Of a stretch of DNA of 39,626 nt, positions 7,702 through 15,823 are shown piece by piece. The translations under genes and the position numbers were made by a program. The notes below the pieces were generated by a model. That model was not told the DNA's origin. It saw only the letters and a list, made by a program, of their open reading frames with translations, and ran no database searches. The number at the start of each line of letters is the position of its first letter. Positions within the stretch are counted from its first letter, which is position 1. Where the stretch lies: the NCBI GenBank assembly GCA_023401925.1, contig JAEXDA010000070.1, positions 1 through 39,626 of the forward strand. The letters are read 5' to 3'. Source of the stretch: Bacillota bacterium (GTDB lineage: Bacteria > Bacillota > UBA4882 > UBA8346).

Positions 7702-8276
7702 ATATTTCGGTCACCATACGATACACGACCGCCTTCCAAAAACCATTTTGGCAGTTCCAACGGTTTCTCATTTCCTCCCGACAATCGTCGCCATCGATCA
7801 GGAAAACGCAGCTAAAATAATAATGACCCCCAAAAAGGTGATTATGTTTTCCGAGGCCTTTGCCGTTATGCTCCGTAGTCTGTCCAACAAGCCCATCGGC
7901 CCTAAATATAAGGCCTTTATGAATCCAAAATAGGTCTTTGCCTAATGAAATGAAGGCCGAATTCGCCGCCGCTAAAGCCACACAGCTAAGCATAAAAATA
8001 CATTCAAAAGCCCATTTCAAAGTCAAAACATGCAATTATTAGCCGATCCCCGGAGGGGATTTAGAATTCTTTAAATTACCTAGCCGTGTGGTTTTAACCC
8101 GCGGCGGACAAAATAAGCATTAATATTCTTTGAATATTCTATCATCTATTAGAGATATGGGGAATGAGTAGAGCCCCGAAAGGGTATTCACATATTTCTC
8201 GGGTTCCGAGGGTGGCGGTCCCAAGTTTAGACATGTTTCGTAATATAAGTTCCTCGAAATAAACCAAAAGGAAATC
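7702..8276. other. Intergenic stretch with repeat material only
   Basis: Open frames on both strands here lack ribosome binding sites. A 32-codon minus-strand frame (7798-7896), hydrophobic with a charged start, was considered and not accepted. The segment holds the partner of the 7365 repeat (7741-7778) and a palindromic repeat at 8039-8112. Confidence 0.4.
8039..8112 (+). repeat. Two-hairpin palindromic repeat, copy 1
   Basis: It contains GATCCCC-GGA-GGGGATT and, 24 bases on, CCGTGTGGT-TTTA-ACCCGCGG. The same arrangement recurs at 9868-9940 in direct orientation and in part at 9650-9687 inverted. The inner closing pair of the second stem is T-A here and C-G in copy 2. Confidence 0.75.
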
Positions 8277-9008
8277 TCACAGACGAAGAAGAATATGGGC
8301 CAGACTGCGCGGGGCGGATTCAAACGGGCAGTGTCCTGTTTCAAGGGTGTACACCTCGCCGCAATAGGTTTCGGCAACCATTTTGTCTTGCAGCCTTACG
8401 TCGATCACCTGATCGAGTACACATCGCACATATGCTTTTGGGATGTCATTGAACTTATCATTAAGAACGACGGGCTGACTCTGGGCTGCGTTAGCCTCGG
8501 GGCCAAGACGCTTCGCTAACGCCAGCGCTACATCTCGCGGAATATCATTATAAACAAAGTCAGCACAGGAATCTGGCGCGACCTTTGATGTCTTTCCATC
8601 CGCAGACAGTATAAAATCATGGCCGGATGCCACAAGTTTTTCACGAAATGTTGGCTGAATGCTTTTGGTGAGCCCGACGCAGCTTTGACCGTTTCGTGGT
8701 AAAAACGCTGAAATATAAACAAGTTTTTTGATTTTGTCCGGGATATGGCATGCCGCCTGGCTCGTTATCATACCGCCGAAACTGTGACCGACAAGAATAA
8801 CCGGCCCGTTAAGCGGCGCAACCAAAGCTTCAACAGTTCGGGCATATTTTTCAAGGTTCTGATCTTCTATCGGTAAATTGTCCTCTCCATGCCCCGGCAT
8901 GTCCGGGGCTATGACAGTATGCCCTTCGGCTTCCAGCAATGGTCGAAGTTTCTCCCAACACCAACCGCCGAGCCATGCTCCGTGAACAAGAATAAATGTA
9001 TTACCCAT
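8277..9008 (-). CDS. Alpha/beta hydrolase (esterase-like)
   Basis: A 243-residue cytoplasmic alpha/beta hydrolase. Visible landmarks are the oxyanion-hole strand FILVHGAWLGGWCWEKL near the start, PDMPGHG, the nucleophile elbow GHSFGG near residue 80, and the terminal catalytic histidine in LETGHCPFESAP. The arrangement fits the plant methylesterase/hydroxynitrile-lyase-like branch, often annotated as a salicylate-esterase-like protein in bacteria. The substrate is unknown. The ATG at 9008 is chosen because AAAGGGGA stands just before it; an upstream ATG would add 23 residues not typical of the family. It is a lone gene flanked by repeats. Confidence 0.85.
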   Translation of the reverse strand: MGNTFILVHGAWLGGWCWEKLRPLLEAEGHTVIAPDMPGHGEDNLPIEDQNLEKYARTVEALVAPLNGPVILVGHSFGGMITSQAACHIPDKIKKLVYISAFLPRNGQSCVGLTKSIQPTFREKLVASGHDFILSADGKTSKVAPDSCADFVYNDIPRDVALALAKRLGPEANAAQSQPVVLNDKFNDIPKAYVRCVLDQVIDVRLQDKMVAETYCGEVYTLETGHCPFESAPRSLAHILLRL

Positions 9009-9648
9009 TTTAATGTTCCCCTTTGTTGCGAATCCCTCATAATTTTCCTCTCCAGCCGAATGCATGAATCCCCCCATTAAAATGATTCTTCCGTTCCATA
9101 GAAAATCTCTCCCGAAAAATCAAGGGATTCAATTTTAAGGGCTCGCTCACAGCCCAATGTCATCAAGGAAAATTCCATATTTTGCAAGGATTTCAATTGC
9201 CTATTTTGACCTCACCCAGCCCTCTCCGACGATGCAACTCAGAGAAGCAAATTCACGGCGAGGGATGTTAGAGCGTAAACTTAGGCCTTTTAAAAAACCG
9301 AAAATTTAAAGCCTAAAAGATTGGCGCGAATTTCATTCGATACACCTCTCCCCGTCGAATAGCCGTCGTTGAAACACTGCGTCGGGGAGAGGCCGGGTGA
9401 GAGGTCGGCATTTAGACCCGAGAATTTTGTGAAATTTCTCCATGATAGCCTGATGACATTGGCTCACAGCCGCTCCTCAGGTCTGCCAAAGCAAAAAAGC
9501 CCTCCAACCGGAAGGACTTTTCTCATCGGACAATCATGTTCATTGAAACCAGCTGACTTCGCCTCACTCACCCTCTTGCCTGTTCATTACCCATATCTTT
9601 GGAAAACAAATACACATTACGTATAATAAATGTGTAAATGCTTTATAG
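9009..9648. other. Non-coding stretch with REP-like palindromes
   Basis: No gene is supported. It holds two related palindromic segments in opposite orientation at 9213-9263 and 9348-9405, with CCTCTCCCCG arms; the second forms a stem of about 13 bp with one mismatch (9349-9361 with 9384-9396). A leftward terminator-like stem followed by six T lies at about 9487-9512. Confidence 0.5.
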
Positions 9649-9649
9649 C

Positions 9650-9687
9650 CGATTTGTCCACCGCGGGTTAAAAACCCCACGGCTAAG
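9650..9687 (-). repeat. Two-hairpin palindromic repeat, partial inverted copy
   Basis: On the minus strand it reads TTAGCCGTGGGGTTTTTAAC and then CCGCGGTGGACAAA. It matches the second hairpin of the 8039 and 9868 elements, with one more A-T pair at the loop. Confidence 0.65.
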
Positions 9688-9710
9688 TAATAAAAAGCGT
9701 CCTAAAGGGT

Positions 9711-9828
9711 CTGTTGCAAAATAAGATTGATCGATAGAGAAATACAATATATGGAAAACTTTAGCCATTCTTTAAGGTATATATTGTATTTCTCATTGAT
9801 TTTAATCCCTTTTGCAACAGCCTCTCCG
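9711..9828 (+). repeat. Hairpin MITE-like element, copy 1
   Basis: Ends GGTCTGTTGCAAAA and TTTTGCAACAGCCTCTCC form terminal inverted repeats. The interior has AGAAATACAATATAT paired with ATATATTGTATTTCT. It is related in plan and interior sequence to the elements at 13377-13498 and 14491-14610. No coding capacity. Confidence 0.75.
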
Positions 9829-9867
9829 TGATGCCTCAAAACAATATGACAATATGAATAACAAAGG

Positions 9868-9940
9868 TTAGCCGATCCCCGAAGGGGATTTAGAATGTTT
9901 TTTTATATCTCAGCCGTGCGGCTTTAGCCCGCGGCGGAGA
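9868..9940 (+). repeat. Two-hairpin palindromic repeat, copy 2
   Basis: GATCCCC-GAA-GGGGATT followed by CCGTGCGGC-TTTA-GCCCGCGG. It is a direct copy of 8039-8112 with a compensated T-A to C-G change next to the loop. Confidence 0.75.
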
Positions 9941-10046
9941 TTGACTTGAATTTCCTGGAAACGTTATGGGTAATGAATAGCCCTCTTGCGGAGAAGGAAT
10001 TAGAAATCAATAACCGAGCTTTGCCTTGCATTATGCTTTAGCTGCA

Positions 10047-10700
10047 TTAGCTATTAATCTCTTCCCTTTTTTCCAGGTAACGTTCTAATTTGCGTTTAAC
10101 TCTTTGCAATGCATTATCAATCGATTTGACATGCCTGCGCAAATCTTTGGCGATTTCCTGATAGGAATGACCATCCAGGTAAGACATTAAAACTTTCCAC
10201 TCCAAATCGCTTAAGAATTCACCCATTTTATGTTCAATATCGACAAATTCTTCGCGGCTGATGACCAATTCTTCAGGATCCGTTACTTTGTTCCCGGAAA
10301 GCACATCAAGCAATGTCCGATCGGATTCTTCATCATAAATCGGCTTGTTCAGCGATACATAGGAGTTTAAAGGAATATGTTTCTGGCGGGTAGCAGTTTT
10401 AATCGCAGTAATAATCTGACGAGTAATGCACAACTCGGCAAATGCGCGGAAAGAAGCCAACTTATCGTTGCGAAAATCACGAATTGCCTTATAAAGTCCA
10501 ATCATACCTTCTTGAATAATATCTTCCCGATCGGCGCCGATCAAAAAATAAGACCGGGCTTTGGCTCGTACAAAATTTTTATACTTATTAATTAGGTATT
10601 CTTGGGCGGCATCGTCGCCTTCGCGAGCAGCTTCAACGATTGTTTCATCTAACATCACATCATATATCTCAGTAACATCTCTTTGTGGTTTTGCCCCCAC
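10047..10700 (-). CDS. sigH: RNA polymerase sigma-H factor
   Basis: Sigma-70-family factor closely matching Firmicute SigH (Spo0H), which directs early-stationary and sporulation-initiation genes. Region 2 contains YKNFVRAKARSYFLIGADRE and DIIQEGMIGLYKAIRDFR; region 4 contains YLDGHSYQEIAKDLRRHVKS and IDNALQRVKRKLERYLE. Starting at GTG 10700, with GGAGGCG 8 bases upstream, gives 217 residues, close to the 218 of the Bacillus protein; longer in-frame starts add a tail with no homology. A sigma-A promoter lies at 10944-10973. SigH is also conserved in some non-sporulating Firmicutes, so it does not prove sporulation. Confidence 0.95.
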   Translation of the reverse strand: MGAKPQRDVTEIYDVMLDETIVEAAREGDDAAQEYLINKYKNFVRAKARSYFLIGADREDIIQEGMIGLYKAIRDFRNDKLASFRAFAELCITRQIITAIKTATRQKHIPLNSYVSLNKPIYDEESDRTLLDVLSGNKVTDPEELVISREEFVDIEHKMGEFLSDLEWKVLMSYLDGHSYQEIAKDLRRHVKSIDNALQRVKRKLERYLEKREEINS

Positions 10701-10943
10701 GTTACAATCGCCTCCGGCTGTTATTTTAACACGAATCCAACAAGCGGTTTTCGGATTTCCCAAAGCGAAACTTGGCGGATTCTGCAACCAACTATTGTCG
10801 GTTAAACCAACCATGTTGGTAAAACACCAATCCAGTAACTTGTAACGCAGCGGAAGAGTTTTTGTTCCATACGTGCCGGATTGAGGTTTTAGGAAACCGG
10901 TTCAAAATTTGACAAAAAAGCATGTCCAAAATAGGATAAGAAT

Positions 10944-10973
10944 ATTATACAATAGCAGATATTTGAACGTCAA
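10944..10973 (-). promoter_or_regulatory. Sigma-A type promoter for sigH
   Basis: Read leftward: -35 TTGACG (10968-10973), 18-base spacer, -10 TATAAT (10944-10949). It lies about 245 bases ahead of the sigH start codon, leaving a long untranslated leader. Confidence 0.7.
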
Positions 10974-11280
10974 GGGAATGGAAAATTACTACAGTTTCTT
11001 TTGATAGGTATTTCATGACGAGGGGAATTTCGTAATGATTGTTTCATTTGAAAAGAAATTCACGATGACCACTTTTTTTGCATTGTATCATTCTCATCCC
11101 GAAATTACAATATGTAAATTACCGTTTTAATACCACATCATTTCATAATCAACTAAAGTTTGGCATTCCATGGCTATTATTTCAACTTGAATCCGGCAAA
11201 TAACTTCAAAAACTCAGTCACATTTAAACTTGCCGGATCGAGGTTCAAAATATCGAATTCGAACATCATTTGCTGATTTT
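10974..11280. other. Intergenic between rlmB and sigH
   Basis: AT-rich, with no gene or repeat that I can support. Confidence 0.5.
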
Positions 11281-11304
11281 AAAACGCCAGCGGCGCGTGC
11301 CGCT
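11281..11304 (-). terminator. Probable terminator after rlmB
   Basis: Leftward reading gives AGCGGC-ACGC-GCCGCT, then GGCGTTTTAAAA. The stem is strong but short and the T-run is modest, 22 bases past the rlmB stop. Confidence 0.5.
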
Positions 11305-11325
11305 AGCTGCTGTGGATACTTTCAT

Positions 11326-12090
11326 TCACTTCTCACTACTTGAGGGTTCGCCGCCAAGTCCGCGCTGACGCCTTACTTCATATAAAGAAATCGCCGTTGC
11401 GGCTGCAACATTCAATGAATTGATCTGGCCCCACATGGGTATCCGCACCACTTGATCGCAATGTTCCCGGACCAAACGGGAGATCCCCTTGCCCTCGCCG
11501 CCCAGAACCAGGCCCATCGGCCCTTTGAGGTCGGAGGATTGAATCTCTTTCTCCCCGTCCATCTCCACCCCGGTGAACCATAAACCGTCTTTTTTCAGGT
11601 CTTCCATGGTTTTAGTGAGATTGGTGACCCGAACCACCGGAATATGTTCGATCGCACCGGCGGAAGCTTTCCCCACCACTGCGGTCAGTCCGGCAGCCCG
11701 CCGTTCCGGTATCACGATGCCATGAACCCCGGATGCTTCGGAGGTCCGGATGATCGAACCTAAATTTTGGGGATCTTCCACTCCATCCAGAAGTAGAAAA
11801 AACGGAGGTTCCGATTTCCCGGCAGCCCGGGTCCAAATATCCTGCAGGGAAGCGTATTTCCAATCGGCCGCCATCGCGATGACTCCCTGATGATTGCGGG
11901 TCACCGCCATTTTGTCCAACACCTGGTTATCCACTTGATTGACGGGAATACCCTTTTGGGAAGCCTTCCCTAGAATTTCCCGCAAGGGACCGGTATGGGA
12001 TTCGGTTTTTAAAATATAAATTTTGACCAGTTCATGGTCAGCCCGTAATGCTTCCAGGACCGGATTTCTTCCTTCGATTTGTTCCGCCAT
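11326..12090 (-). CDS. rlmB: 23S rRNA 2'-O-methyltransferase, RlmB/TrmH family
   Basis: A 254-residue SpoU/TrmH-family methyltransferase that modifies 23S rRNA (G2251 in E. coli). The N-terminal L30e-like substrate-binding domain starts IEGRNPVLEAL. The SPOUT knot domain shows motif 1 DPQNLGSIIRTSEASGVHG, motif 2 GLVLGGEGKGI and motif 3 IPMWGQINSLNVAAATAISL. Length and order are typical. In Firmicutes this gene normally sits just after mrnC and before sigH. Here the TonB uptake cluster separates it from mrnC on the same strand. The start has GGAG 7 bases upstream. Confidence 0.93.
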   Translation of the reverse strand: MAEQIEGRNPVLEALRADHELVKIYILKTESHTGPLREILGKASQKGIPVNQVDNQVLDKMAVTRNHQGVIAMAADWKYASLQDIWTRAAGKSEPPFFLLLDGVEDPQNLGSIIRTSEASGVHGIVIPERRAAGLTAVVGKASAGAIEHIPVVRVTNLTKTMEDLKKDGLWFTGVEMDGEKEIQSSDLKGPMGLVLGGEGKGISRLVREHCDQVVRIPMWGQINSLNVAAATAISLYEVRRQRGLGGEPSSSEK

Positions 12091-12176
12091 TGTTTACTCC
12101 ATTTTTGATAATATTGAAATAATGGTATTCATCGTTCTATTTTACCAGATTATCTCCGAACTAACCATAATAATCT

Positions 12177-13232
12177 TCATTGAATAGTTTTCGCCCCAAA
12201 CCGCTCCGGATAGAACTTGCGGGCCAGATATTCCACGGTGTCGACGGCCCGGATCCCTCCGTTATTGACCGTGAAGAAAGGTAAATTCACAATAGCGCCC
12301 CGGCGGATCGCCCGAATGCTCCGCAACTCTTTAATCCCTTTCAACTGGGCTACCGCTTCGCTGTCGCTCAAATCCCGCACCCTTTGTTTCAACGGTACAT
12401 AGATGATAAAATCCGGGTCGAAGGCGAGGATCTGCTCCGCACCTGCAAAAGAAATCCGGCCATGCTCCAGGTTTTCGGCACCGGCCAGCTTAACCAGGTT
12501 ACTAATTAAATAATTGCGGCCATAGACGGAAAACCGGCCATTACCGTGATACTGCAGGACAATTACGGTTTTTTTACGGGGTACATCCTTGACTCTCTGG
12601 AAGATACCCGCAACCCGATCCTTGAGGTCCTGAATGTAACCGCTCGTTTGCTCGCTGATCCCGAAAATCTGACCCAGATCCGCGATACAACTATAAATGG
12701 TATTTTCCAAAGTGGGGTTTTCCCTCTGCAAGGAGCTGGGCATGATGTAGGTGGCGATTCCCCGTTGCTGCCAAACCCTGACATCTCCCAGTTCATTCCC
12801 GTTAAAATGATGGGCCCAGCCGATGATCAGATCGGGCCCCATCGCCAACATTTCCTCCCGGGTCGGAAGGAACTTGGCTTTCATTATATTCAGACGGGCA
12901 TACTTGTTGGCCAGCCGCTCCAAAGGAGCATCATAAGTTGCAACACTGGAGACAATCCGGCCTTCCAACCCTAACTCCAACAAAATTTCAGTAGCGCCGG
13001 GATGAGTTATCACCACCCGGGACGGTGCTTTACGATAAATATAAGCGACCGGTTTGCCAGAGGCATCATAATTGATAACCTTCACCGGAAAGGCCGCCGG
13101 CCTGGAATGACTCTTTCCCTGCACTCCATGAGAATCCGTTTCCGCCCTCAACGGACGATACCCTGGTAGAAAAACAGTTACTATCATGATGGCGCCTACA
13201 AGGGCAGCCCATTGCCATTGCTGATTTTTCAT
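12177..13232 (-). CDS. Periplasmic substrate-binding protein of a BtuF/FepB-type ABC transporter
   Basis: A 351-residue class III binding protein (helical-backbone, TroA-like). A signal sequence (about residues 1-30, hydrophobic AALVGAIMIVTVFLPG) has no lipobox cysteine, so the protein is probably a free periplasmic protein, consistent with an outer membrane. Typical features are RVVITHPGATEILLELGL, DLIIGWAHHFNG and a C-terminal IRAIRRGAIVNLPF. It would pass a metal chelate (ferric siderophore, heme or cobalamin) from the TonB receptor to the permease. The sequence does not settle which. It is the last gene of the leftward cluster; AAAGGAG lies 7 bases before the ATG. Confidence 0.85.
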   Translation of the reverse strand: MKNQQWQWAALVGAIMIVTVFLPGYRPLRAETDSHGVQGKSHSRPAAFPVKVINYDASGKPVAYIYRKAPSRVVITHPGATEILLELGLEGRIVSSVATYDAPLERLANKYARLNIMKAKFLPTREEMLAMGPDLIIGWAHHFNGNELGDVRVWQQRGIATYIMPSSLQRENPTLENTIYSCIADLGQIFGISEQTSGYIQDLKDRVAGIFQRVKDVPRKKTVIVLQYHGNGRFSVYGRNYLISNLVKLAGAENLEHGRISFAGAEQILAFDPDFIIYVPLKQRVRDLSDSEAVAQLKGIKELRSIRAIRRGAIVNLPFFTVNNGGIRAVDTVEYLARKFYPERFGAKTIQ

Positions 13233-13376
13233 TGAAAATCTCCTTTTTTAATGACCATTAGGGACTTAAAAAATCTAATAAAACTAAAACTTCTAACTCT
13301 TTAGAGTTCGAAGACTTCGACCTCCAAAAACATTTTGACTACGAAGCCAGCACGCCTTCGAAGGCGTGGGGTTAGG
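13233..13376. other. Intergenic with perfect 18-bp palindrome
   Basis: CACGCCTTCGAAGGCGTG at 13351-13368 is self-complementary. It lies just outside the MITE-like element that begins at about 13377, inside what should be an uptake operon. Confidence 0.6.
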
Positions 13377-13498
13377 GGCTGTCCCAAAAGTAAATTTTAA
13401 CGATCAAGAAATACAATATATTGAAGTCAAACCATTCGATGAAGCTATATATTGTATTTCTTATTGATTTTGAATTGCTTTTTAGACAGCCTCCGAGA
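13377..13498 (+). repeat. Hairpin MITE-like element, copy 2
   Basis: Ends GGGCTGTCCCAAAAGTAAA and GCTTTTTAGACAGCCTCC are imperfect terminal inverted repeats. The interior has AGAAATACAATATATTG against CTATATATTGTATTTCTT. It aligns end to end with the reverse complement of 14491-14610. It lies between the binding-protein and ATPase genes. Confidence 0.85.
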
Positions 13499-13649
13499 GA
13501 GAGGTCAAGGACCAACTTTTCGACTTACATTTTTAATAAGTCTTCCAAAAAATGTATCCCTAGCTTGATGCTATTAGGGCCAGGGTTAGATTGCGCTAGA
13601 TTTCCTGCGTTCTTCAGCCATTCACTTGCCATCTGTGAATGCCTCCCTA

Positions 13650-14417
13650 TCAGCAACCCGGGTAATACGACAAAGACAGACACCCGGTACGCGGGTTTTC
13701 ACTAACCTCACAGTCAATCTCATAGACCGACCGTACCAATTCAGAAGTGATAATTTCCCGGGGCTTGCCAGACCGGACAGCCTTCCCGTTTTTCATGATA
13801 TAGAGTTGATTACAATACATCGCCGCCAGGCTGAGATCGTGTAATACCGCGAGCACCCCGATCCCCAGGGATTTAACAATCGACAGAATTTGCAATTGAT
13901 ATTTAATATCCAGATGATTGGTAGGCTCATCCAGGATCAAGATCTTCGGTTGCTGGGCCAGGGCCCGCGCCAATATCACCCGCTGTTTTTCTCCTCCGGA
14001 AAGGGTGGAAAAAGAATGGTGGAGTTCCTGCTCCATACCGACTTTGGCCAGAGCCTCCAGAACAATCTGATGATCTTCCCGTTGTACCGCTTCCAATAAC
14101 TTCTTATGAGGATTCCGCCCCATCAACGCCATTTCCCAGACAGTGAAATCAAATTCAACGGCATTAAATTGTCCAACCACCGCCACTTGTTTGGCGAAAT
14201 CCACCGGTTTCATATCGTTGAGATTGACGTCATCCAGAAAGATAGCCCCCCCGGAGGGTTTGAGCATCCGGTATACCGCCCGCAACAAAGTCGACTTGCC
14301 GCTGCCATTGGGCCCGATAATCCCTACAAAATCTCCTTGGCCAACCTTAAGCGAAATGTCATCCACTATCTTTTTTTGATCAATCGCCACGCTCACATGT
14401 TGTAGCTTCAGTTCCAA
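13650..14417 (-). CDS. ABC transporter ATPase, FecE/BtuD-type
   Basis: A 255-residue ATPase of the iron-chelate/vitamin B12 importer class. It has Walker A GPNGSGKSTLLRAVYRML, Q-loop near VVGQFNAVEFDF, signature LSGGEKQRVILARAL, Walker B ILILDEPTNHLD, and a switch histidine in VLHDLSLA. All key residues are present. It works with the permease at 14650-15756 and the binding protein at 12177-13232. The gene is bracketed by two copies of a MITE-like hairpin in opposite orientations, so the operon has been interrupted on both sides without loss of frame. Confidence 0.92.
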   Translation of the reverse strand: MELKLQHVSVAIDQKKIVDDISLKVGQGDFVGIIGPNGSGKSTLLRAVYRMLKPSGGAIFLDDVNLNDMKPVDFAKQVAVVGQFNAVEFDFTVWEMALMGRNPHKKLLEAVQREDHQIVLEALAKVGMEQELHHSFSTLSGGEKQRVILARALAQQPKILILDEPTNHLDIKYQLQILSIVKSLGIGVLAVLHDLSLAAMYCNQLYIMKNGKAVRSGKPREIITSELVRSVYEIDCEVSENPRTGCLSLSYYPGC

Positions 14418-14455
14418 TTTGGCTCCTCCCAGTAAAACGTTCTCTAATTAACTCC

Positions 14456-14478
14456 CGTGCGCGCGCACGCGCACGCAC
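14456..14478. other. Alternating purine-pyrimidine tract (Z-DNA-prone)
   Basis: A 23-base uninterrupted alternating run of CG and CA/TG steps (CGTGCGCGCGCACGCGCACG and three more bases). It lies between the ATPase start and the MITE-like element at 14491. Such runs favour left-handed DNA under negative supercoiling; whether it does so here is not known. Confidence 0.7.
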
Positions 14479-14490
14479 TCAATCGTTGTG

Positions 14491-14610
14491 AGAGGCCGTC
14501 TAAAAAGTAGCTTGAAATCACTGAGAAATATAATATATCGCTTCATTAAACTTGTTAATTTCAATATATTGTATTTCTTGATCGTTACATTTACTTTTGG
14601 GACAGCCCCA
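14491..14610 (-). repeat. Hairpin MITE-like element, copy 3 (inverted relative to copy 2)
   Basis: Read on the minus strand: GGGGCTGTCCCAAAAGTAAA, then GATCAAGAAATACAATATAT, ending CTTTTTAGACGGCCTC. It matches 13377-13498 through most of its length except the middle loop. Confidence 0.85.
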
Positions 14611-14649
14611 TCTACCCTATTTCTGATTGCCGTTTATTTACCATACGCT

Positions 14650-15756
14650 CTACTGGTTTTTAAACCGGAAAGTCTGCTTTAAAAGAATCGAAATAAAAAA
14701 CGGCGCTCCAATCAAGGAGGTGATAATCCCAATCGGCAGTTCGCCGCTGGGTAAAACCGTACGGGCCAACACATCGGCCCAGGTTAAAAAGATCATTCCC
14801 ACCAAAATCACAGCGGGAATCAACCTCCGGTGATCAGAACCCACTAAGTTCCGAACGATATGGGGAATCATTAAACCAACAAAACCTAAAATGCCGCATG
14901 CGGAAACGATCAATCCGGTCATCAGGGAAACCACAATCATATAACACCGGCGGACTTTTACCAAATCAATCCCCAGCGTGACCGCAGCCTCCTCCCCCAG
15001 CAGCAACCCGTTGAGAATCCGCGGTTGCATCATAAAAAACGCACAACAGATGGTGATACCGGTTGCCGGCAGAAGCAAACTTCTCCACCCGCTCGAAGCC
15101 AGTGACCCCATGGTCCAAAAAGCAGCAGCCTGAATTCCCTCGGCATTGTTGGACAAATAAACAAAAAGGTTCGTTAAAGCGATACCCACTGTGCTGACCA
15201 CGGCTCCGGAAAGGATGATCTTTACAGTGGAAGGCCGGCCCCCGATACTTGATAAAATCATCACCAGAACCGCTGCAGCCAGAGCCCCCCAAAAAGCCCA
15301 AAAAGCCGTCCCAAACCCGGACAAAACTCCCAATCCTCCGAATAAAATCGCAAAAGTGGCTCCCATGGAGGCGCCGGAAGAAATCCCTAAGATATAGGGT
15401 TCTGCCAATGGATTTTCCACTGTAGCCTGGAGTACCGTTCCACAAACAGCCAATCCGGCTCCGGCAACCAGGGCCATTAATACCCGAGGCAAGCGAATCT
15501 GCCATACAATGTCGATATGGGCTAAAGGAATCCGGCTGATGGCATCTTCGAAATTCAGACCGAACAATTTATAAAGAATGATCCGGTAAACTTCACCGGG
15601 ATTGAGCGGTATGATCCCTATACAGACTGCCAGCAAAAGGGAAAGCAGAACTGTGCACCCCAAGAGGAGCAATATCCAAACAAACCTCCGCTTTTTGGGG
15701 AGCTGAGGGGCTGTATGCAAGACCCGTTGCGTTTCGACACGCTTGATATTCATCAT
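14650..15756 (-). CDS. FecCD-family ABC transporter permease
   Basis: A 368-residue integral membrane protein of the BtuC/FecCD/FhuB class with about nine to ten predicted membrane helices. The family motifs are visible: RLPRVLMALVAGAGLAVCGT, NPLAEPYILGISSGA and LGFVGLMIPHIVRNLVG, the last being the coupling region. It forms the inner-membrane channel for the cluster's chelate. The start has GGAG upstream of a double ATG. The MITE-like copy 3 follows its stop codon within about 40 bases. Confidence 0.92.
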   Translation of the reverse strand: MMNIKRVETQRVLHTAPQLPKKRRFVWILLLLGCTVLLSLLLAVCIGIIPLNPGEVYRIILYKLFGLNFEDAISRIPLAHIDIVWQIRLPRVLMALVAGAGLAVCGTVLQATVENPLAEPYILGISSGASMGATFAILFGGLGVLSGFGTAFWAFWGALAAAVLVMILSSIGGRPSTVKIILSGAVVSTVGIALTNLFVYLSNNAEGIQAAAFWTMGSLASSGWRSLLLPATGITICCAFFMMQPRILNGLLLGEEAAVTLGIDLVKVRRCYMIVVSLMTGLIVSACGILGFVGLMIPHIVRNLVGSDHRRLIPAVILVGMIFLTWADVLARTVLPSGELPIGIITSLIGAPFFISILLKQTFRFKNQ

Positions 15757-15823
15757 GAAATCTCCGTAAATTTATAATAAGCTCATGCATGCTATAGGAA
15801 TGCTCTTTGCCTGAAATGGCAGT

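Noticed and set aside
7798..7896. A 32-codon minus-strand hydrophobic frame that looks like a small membrane toxin
   Set aside because: Only a weak ribosome binding site, no recognisable family, and it lies in repeat-derived sequence.
7562..7933. A 123-codon frame containing 14-residue repeats
   Set aside because: The repeat is a DNA tandem array, a terminator interrupts the frame, and there is no start signal.
9369..9626. An 85-codon plus-strand frame
   Set aside because: It runs through a REP-like palindrome and an opposite-strand terminator; no ribosome binding site.
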